A stretch of DNA of 10,394 nucleotides from Marinosulfonomonas sp. (lineage in GTDB: Bacteria > Pseudomonadota > Alphaproteobacteria > Rhodobacterales > Rhodobacteraceae), in NCBI GenBank assembly GCA_015494385.1, contig WGBJ01000335.1, forward strand, positions 1 to 10,394, written 5' to 3'. A program made the position numbers and the translations under genes. The notes beneath the pieces were generated by a model. It had not been told where the DNA came from. It made no database searches and worked only from the letters and a program-made list of their open reading frames with translations. Shown here one piece after another: positions 7,085 through 10,394 of this stretch (its first letter is position 1; every line of letters begins with the position of its first letter).

Positions 7085-9529
7085 ATGGCGCAAAAGCTGG
7101 TTGTGATCGGGGCGGGAATGGCATCGGGGCGGATGCTGGAAGAGCTGTTCGCGCAGGATGCAGACGCCTATGACGTCACCCTTTTCGGGGCCGAGCCGCG
7201 TGGCAATTACAACCGGATCATGCTGTCGCCCGTGCTGGCCGGTGAAAAGGAATACGGCGAAATCATCACCCATGACGCCGATTGGTACCGTGAAAACGGG
7301 GTGAATTGCCGTTTCGGTGAACCGGTGGTGAAAATTGATCGCAAGGCCAAACAGGTGGTCAGCCCCGGCGGGGTGACGCCCTATGACAAGCTGGTGATCG
7401 CCACCGGCTCGGCCTCGTTCTTCATTCCGGTGCAGGGCAATGATTTGCCCGGTGTTGTCGGCTTTCGCGATCTGGACGATGTCGAAGCGATGCTGAAGGT
7501 CGCGGGCAAACCGGACGGGCAGGCCGTGGTGATTGGTGGCGGTTTGCTGGGGCTCGAGGCCGCGGCGGCGCTCAAGGAACAGGGCATGGATGTGACCGTT
7601 CTGCACCTGATGGATCATTTGATGGAGCGTCAACTGGACCCCGCCGCCGGGTATCTTTTGCAAAAGGAACTGGAAGGGCGCGGCATCAAAATTGTCTGCA
7701 AGGCCCACACGCAGGCCATTCTGGGCAAGGACCATGTCGAGGCGGTGCTGCTGGAGGACGGGCAGGTATTTGGCGCTGATCTGGTGGTGATGGCTGCCGG
7801 TATCCGCCCGGAATCATGGCTGGCGGTGGATGCGGGCCTGCGGGTCGAACGCGGCATCTGGGTGGATGATACCCTGCAGACCAGCGATGCCGATATCTAC
7901 GCCCTTGGCGAATGTGTCGAGCATGACGAGGTGGTTTACGGCCTTGTCGCGCCGCTGTTTGATATGGCCAAGGTGCTGGCGAAAACCCTGACCGGCACGG
8001 CGGCGGAATTCAAGGCACCTGTGGTGTCCTGCCAGTTGAAGGTCACGGGTGTTGATCTGTTTTCCGTCGGGGACTTTTCCGAAGGCGATGAGCGCGAGGA
8101 AATCGTGTTTCGCGACCCCGGACGCGGCATCTACAAGCGGCTGATCCTGAAAGACGACCGGATCATCGGGGTGGTGATGTATGGCGACACGCTGGACGCG
8201 GGCTGGTTTTTCGAGATGCTGAAATCCGGCGAGGATATTTCCGCCATCCGCGACACGCTGATTTATGGCCCTGCCTTTCAGGGTGGCGAAGCACTGAACC
8301 CGCTGGCGGTGGTTGCCGCCATGCCTGACAGCGCCGAGATTTGCGGCTGTAACGGCGTGTGCAAAGGCACCATCGTGCAGGCCATCCATGACGGCGCGAC
8401 CGATCTGGGGGCAATCAAGGCCGTAACCAAAGCGTCAGCATCCTGCGGCAATTGCACGGGGCTGGTGGAGCAGGTTCTGGCCAGCACGCTGGGCGATGAA
8501 TTTCAGGTGCCCGTCCCTGCGGGGATTTGCGGCTGCACCGACCATAGTCACGAGGACATCCGCCGCGTGATCAAATCGCAAGCGTTGAAATCCATTCCGG
8601 CGGTGATGCAGGAAATGGGCTGGAAAACATCCTGTGGCTGCCACATCTGCCGACCGGCGCTGAATTACTACATGATTGCCGAATACCCGCTGGAATACGC
8701 CGACGATCTGCAAAGCCGTTTCGTGAACGAACGCAACCACGCCAACATTCAAAAGGACGGCACCTATTCCGTGGTGCCCCGCATGTGGGGTGGCATGACC
8801 ACGCCACAGGAATTGCGCGCAATCGCCGATGCGGCGGAAAAATACAACGTGCCAACCATCCACGTCACCGGCGGTCAGCGGATTGATCTGCTGGGCATCC
8901 AGCGCGAGGATTTGCCGGCAATGTGGGCCGATCTGAACAGCGCCGGACTTGTCTCGGGTCACGCCTATTCCAAGGGGCTGCGCACGGTGAAAACCTGTGT
9001 CGGGTCCGATCATTGCCGCTTTGGCACGCAGGACAGCACCGGCCTTGGCATCAAGCTGGAGAAAATCCTCTGGGGGTCATGGACACCGCACAAGGTCAAG
9101 CTGGCCGTGTCCGGCTGCCCGCGCAACTGCGCCGAGGCAACCTGCAAGGATCTGGGCGTGATCTGCGTGGATAGCGGCTATCAGGTGTCGGTCGCGGGGG
9201 CTGCGGGGATGGAGCTGAAGGAAACCGAGGCGTTGGCAACGGTTGCGAGCGAACAAGAGGTGATCGATCTGGCCGTGGCGTTCATCCAGCTATACCGCGA
9301 AAGCGCAAACTATCTGGACCGGCCCTATAAATGGGTTGCCAAGGTCGGGATGGACTGGGTGATCAGCCAGGTGGTCGAGGACACAGAAAACCGCGCCGCC
9401 CTGTGCGAACGCTTCGAGATTTCCCAATCGGTTTACCGCAAGGATCCGTGGGCCGAACAGGCCAAACCCGAATACCAACCGCGCAAGTGGGCGGCACTGG
9501 CCGATCTGACATTGGAGGCAGCAGAATGA
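7085..9529 (+). CDS. nirB: NAD(P)H-dependent assimilatory nitrite reductase, large subunit
   Basis: An 814-residue cytoplasmic enzyme that reduces nitrite to ammonium with six electrons from NAD(P)H. In order: FAD-binding fold (VIGAGMASG, 7-15); NAD-binding fold (VVIGGGLLGLEAA, 148-160); BFD-type [2Fe-2S] domain with C420, C422, C454 and C457; a second Cys-rich segment with C482, C484, C517, C519 and C522; then the nitrite/sulfite reductase domain with C638, C644, C678 and C682 (TCVGSDHC and SGCPRNC) holding the [4Fe-4S]-siroheme centre. The cysteine numbers almost coincide with those of E. coli NirB. The frame is open to an ATG at 7052, but the MAQKLVVIGAG start at 7085 is chosen by homology and an AGGA at 7071-7074. 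It overlaps nirD by ATGA and is divergent from the LysR gene, its likely activator. Siroheme synthesis is not encoded in the window. Confidence 0.96.
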   Translation: MAQKLVVIGAGMASGRMLEELFAQDADAYDVTLFGAEPRGNYNRIMLSPVLAGEKEYGEIITHDADWYRENGVNCRFGEPVVKIDRKAKQVVSPGGVTPYDKLVIATGSASFFIPVQGNDLPGVVGFRDLDDVEAMLKVAGKPDGQAVVIGGGLLGLEAAAALKEQGMDVTVLHLMDHLMERQLDPAAGYLLQKELEGRGIKIVCKAHTQAILGKDHVEAVLLEDGQVFGADLVVMAAGIRPESWLAVDAGLRVERGIWVDDTLQTSDADIYALGECVEHDEVVYGLVAPLFDMAKVLAKTLTGTAAEFKAPVVSCQLKVTGVDLFSVGDFSEGDEREEIVFRDPGRGIYKRLILKDDRIIGVVMYGDTLDAGWFFEMLKSGEDISAIRDTLIYGPAFQGGEALNPLAVVAAMPDSAEICGCNGVCKGTIVQAIHDGATDLGAIKAVTKASASCGNCTGLVEQVLASTLGDEFQVPVPAGICGCTDHSHEDIRRVIKSQALKSIPAVMQEMGWKTSCGCHICRPALNYYMIAEYPLEYADDLQSRFVNERNHANIQKDGTYSVVPRMWGGMTTPQELRAIADAAEKYNVPTIHVTGGQRIDLLGIQREDLPAMWADLNSAGLVSGHAYSKGLRTVKTCVGSDHCRFGTQDSTGLGIKLEKILWGSWTPHKVKLAVSGCPRNCAEATCKDLGVICVDSGYQVSVAGAAGMELKETEALATVASEQEVIDLAVAFIQLYRESANYLDRPYKWVAKVGMDWVISQVVEDTENRAALCERFEISQSVYRKDPWAEQAKPEYQPRKWAALADLTLEAAE

Positions 9530-9861
9530 GCAACTGGATTGATATTGCCGCGCTTGAGGACATCCCGCCACGCGGCGCGCGGGTGGTGAAAACCCGCCTT
9601 GGATGTGTGGCGGTGTTTCGCACCGGGGATGACAAGGTGTTCGCGATTGACGACGCCTGCCCGCACAAAAAGGGGCCACTGTCCGAGGGCATCGTGCATG
9701 GCAACGCCGTCACCTGCCCGCTGCACAACTGGGTGATCGATCTGGAAACCGGCATGGCGCAGGGCGCTGATAAGGGCCGCGTCAATACATATGAAATCAG
9801 GGTCGAACAGGGCCGTATCTTGCTGGACGGGGCGCGTTTGCTGGCCCGTTCCGCTGCTTAA
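9526..9861 (+). CDS. nirD: Nitrite reductase small subunit NirD (Rieske type)
   Basis: A 111-residue protein whose ATG overlaps the nirB stop (ATGA at 9526-9529). It has a Rieske fold with a full ligand set: C45-x-H47 (CPHKKGPLSEG) and C64-x2-H67 (CPLHNW), so a [2Fe-2S] cluster is likely. E. coli NirD, by contrast, is known as a Rieske-like protein without these ligands. Length and position directly after nirB identify it as the small subunit, which supports electron transfer within the NirBD enzyme. A generic Rieske ferredoxin is the alternative, but the coupling to nirB makes NirD much more likely. The frame is open upstream inside nirB, which is not coding. The next gene starts 17 bases downstream. 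Confidence 0.93.
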   Translation: MSNWIDIAALEDIPPRGARVVKTRLGCVAVFRTGDDKVFAIDDACPHKKGPLSEGIVHGNAVTCPLHNWVIDLETGMAQGADKGRVNTYEIRVEQGRILLDGARLLARSAA

Positions 9862-9878
9862 CCGAAGGGGCCACAACC

Positions 9879-10394
9879 ATGGCATATCTACAACCAACCG
9901 AATTTGTAACCAAACTGGTCGATGCGGGCGCCGCCAAGGTGTTCATGTCCACCCGCGATACCCTGATCCGCGCCTTTATGGCCGGTGCCATTCTGGCGCT
10001 GGCGGCGGCCTTTGCCATCACTATCAACGTCAATACCGGCCAGCCGCTGGCGGGGGCTGTGCTGTTTCCGGTGGGGTTTGTGCTGTTGTATCTGCTGGGG
10101 TTCGATCTGCTGACCGGTGTGTTCACCCTTGTGCCGCTGGCCCTGATGGACAAGCGCCCGGGGGTGACTGTTGGCGGGATGCTGCGCAACTGGGGGCTGG
10201 TGTTTACCGGCAACTTTGCCGGTGCCTTTACGGTGGCGGTGTTCATGGCGATCGTCTTTACCTACGGGTTCACCACCGACCCCAACATCATCGGCCAGAA
10301 AATCGGCCACATCGGCGAGGGGCGCACAGTTGGCTATGCCGAACATGGCGCGGGCGGGATGCTGACCCTGTTTATCCGTGGCGTGTTGTGTAAC
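9879..10394 (+). CDS. nirC: Formate/nitrite transporter family protein, probable nitrite channel (partial, 3' end outside window)
   Basis: The frame begins MAYLQPTEFVTKLVDAGAAK and stays open for 172 codons to the window edge. The ATG at 9879 has GAAGGGG at 9864-9870, eight bases ahead, and follows nirD by 17 bases. The sequence is hydrophobic, with membrane segments near residues 32-50, 58-88 (including the family-typical FDLLTG loop, compare SELFTG in E. coli NirC), 105-130 (NWGLVFTGNFAGA) and from 160 on; it ends in LFIRGVLCN, which matches the conserved ALCNW segment before the middle helix of FocA/NirC proteins. A full protein would be about 270-280 residues, forming a pentameric inner-membrane channel. 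Location after nirBD points to nitrite uptake, as with nirC in E. coli. The symbol follows context; the substrate is not provable from sequence. Confidence 0.9.
   Translation, partial: MAYLQPTEFVTKLVDAGAAKVFMSTRDTLIRAFMAGAILALAAAFAITINVNTGQPLAGAVLFPVGFVLLYLLGFDLLTGVFTLVPLALMDKRPGVTVGGMLRNWGLVFTGNFAGAFTVAVFMAIVFTYGFTTDPNIIGQKIGHIGEGRTVGYAEHGAGGMLTLFIRGVLCN

Noticed and set aside
6056..7735. A 559-codon uninterrupted minus-strand frame that would give the LysR protein a 259-residue N-terminal extension.
   Set aside because: LysR homology starts exactly at the internal ATG at 6958. The extension is antisense to nirB, is unrelated to known domains and crosses the regulatory region; it is the lack of stops expected in GC-rich DNA.
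9331..9525. A 65-residue N-terminal extension of NirD inside the nirB coding region.
   Set aside because: NirD homology begins at MSNWID, where the typical ATGA overlap with nirB occurs.

Overview
The window is typical of an alphaproteobacterium, most likely of the Rhodobacteraceae/Roseobacter group. The inference rests on the GC-rich coding style (40 of 60 bases are G or C in the ureC stretch I counted, 2221-2280), the ure gene order, and the look of the SmpB tail and urease proteins. It is a nitrogen-acquisition region with two converging blocks, one for urea and one for nitrite. Both yield ammonia.

Region 1 (1-6051, + strand): the last codons of smpB (ribosome rescue), then, 20 bases on, a complete urease operon in the order ureD-ureA-ureB-[AT-rich interval]-ureC-[abortive-infection-type gene]-ureE-ureF-ureG. 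The three structural subunits (UreA, UreB, UreC) and all four accessory proteins (UreD, UreE, UreF, UreG) are present. UreC keeps every nickel ligand and catalytic residue, so the enzyme should be functional. ureD has no ATG, GTG or TTG at the position homology requires; an ATT behind a perfect Shine-Dalgarno sequence is the best start.

Two AT-rich islands interrupt the operon. The first (1602-1880, about 40% GC in the two lines counted) lies between ureB and ureC and holds a doubtful 90-codon reading frame, a competing minus-strand small frame and three inverted repeats. The second (3596-4348, 33-43% GC in the lines counted) lies between ureC and ureE and encodes a 250-residue protein with an Abi_C (abortive infection C-terminal) domain. 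It is an apparent phage-defence gene co-transcribed with, and wedged inside, a metabolic operon. This is the most unusual feature of the window.

Region 2 (6056-6958, - strand): a LysR-family regulator, convergent with ureG with only 4 bases between the stop codons, and divergent from nirB. The 126-base intergenic region carries a T-N11-A LysR-type box and repeated GCAAC elements.

Region 3 (7085-10394, + strand): nirB (NAD(P)H-dependent siroheme nitrite reductase, large subunit), nirD (small Rieske-fold subunit, here with an intact Rieske ligand set) and the first 172 codons of a formate/nitrite-transporter-family gene that runs off the window. Together they would import nitrite and reduce it to ammonium in the cytoplasm, probably under control of the divergent LysR protein. 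I saw no tRNA, rRNA, CRISPR array, transposase or integrase.
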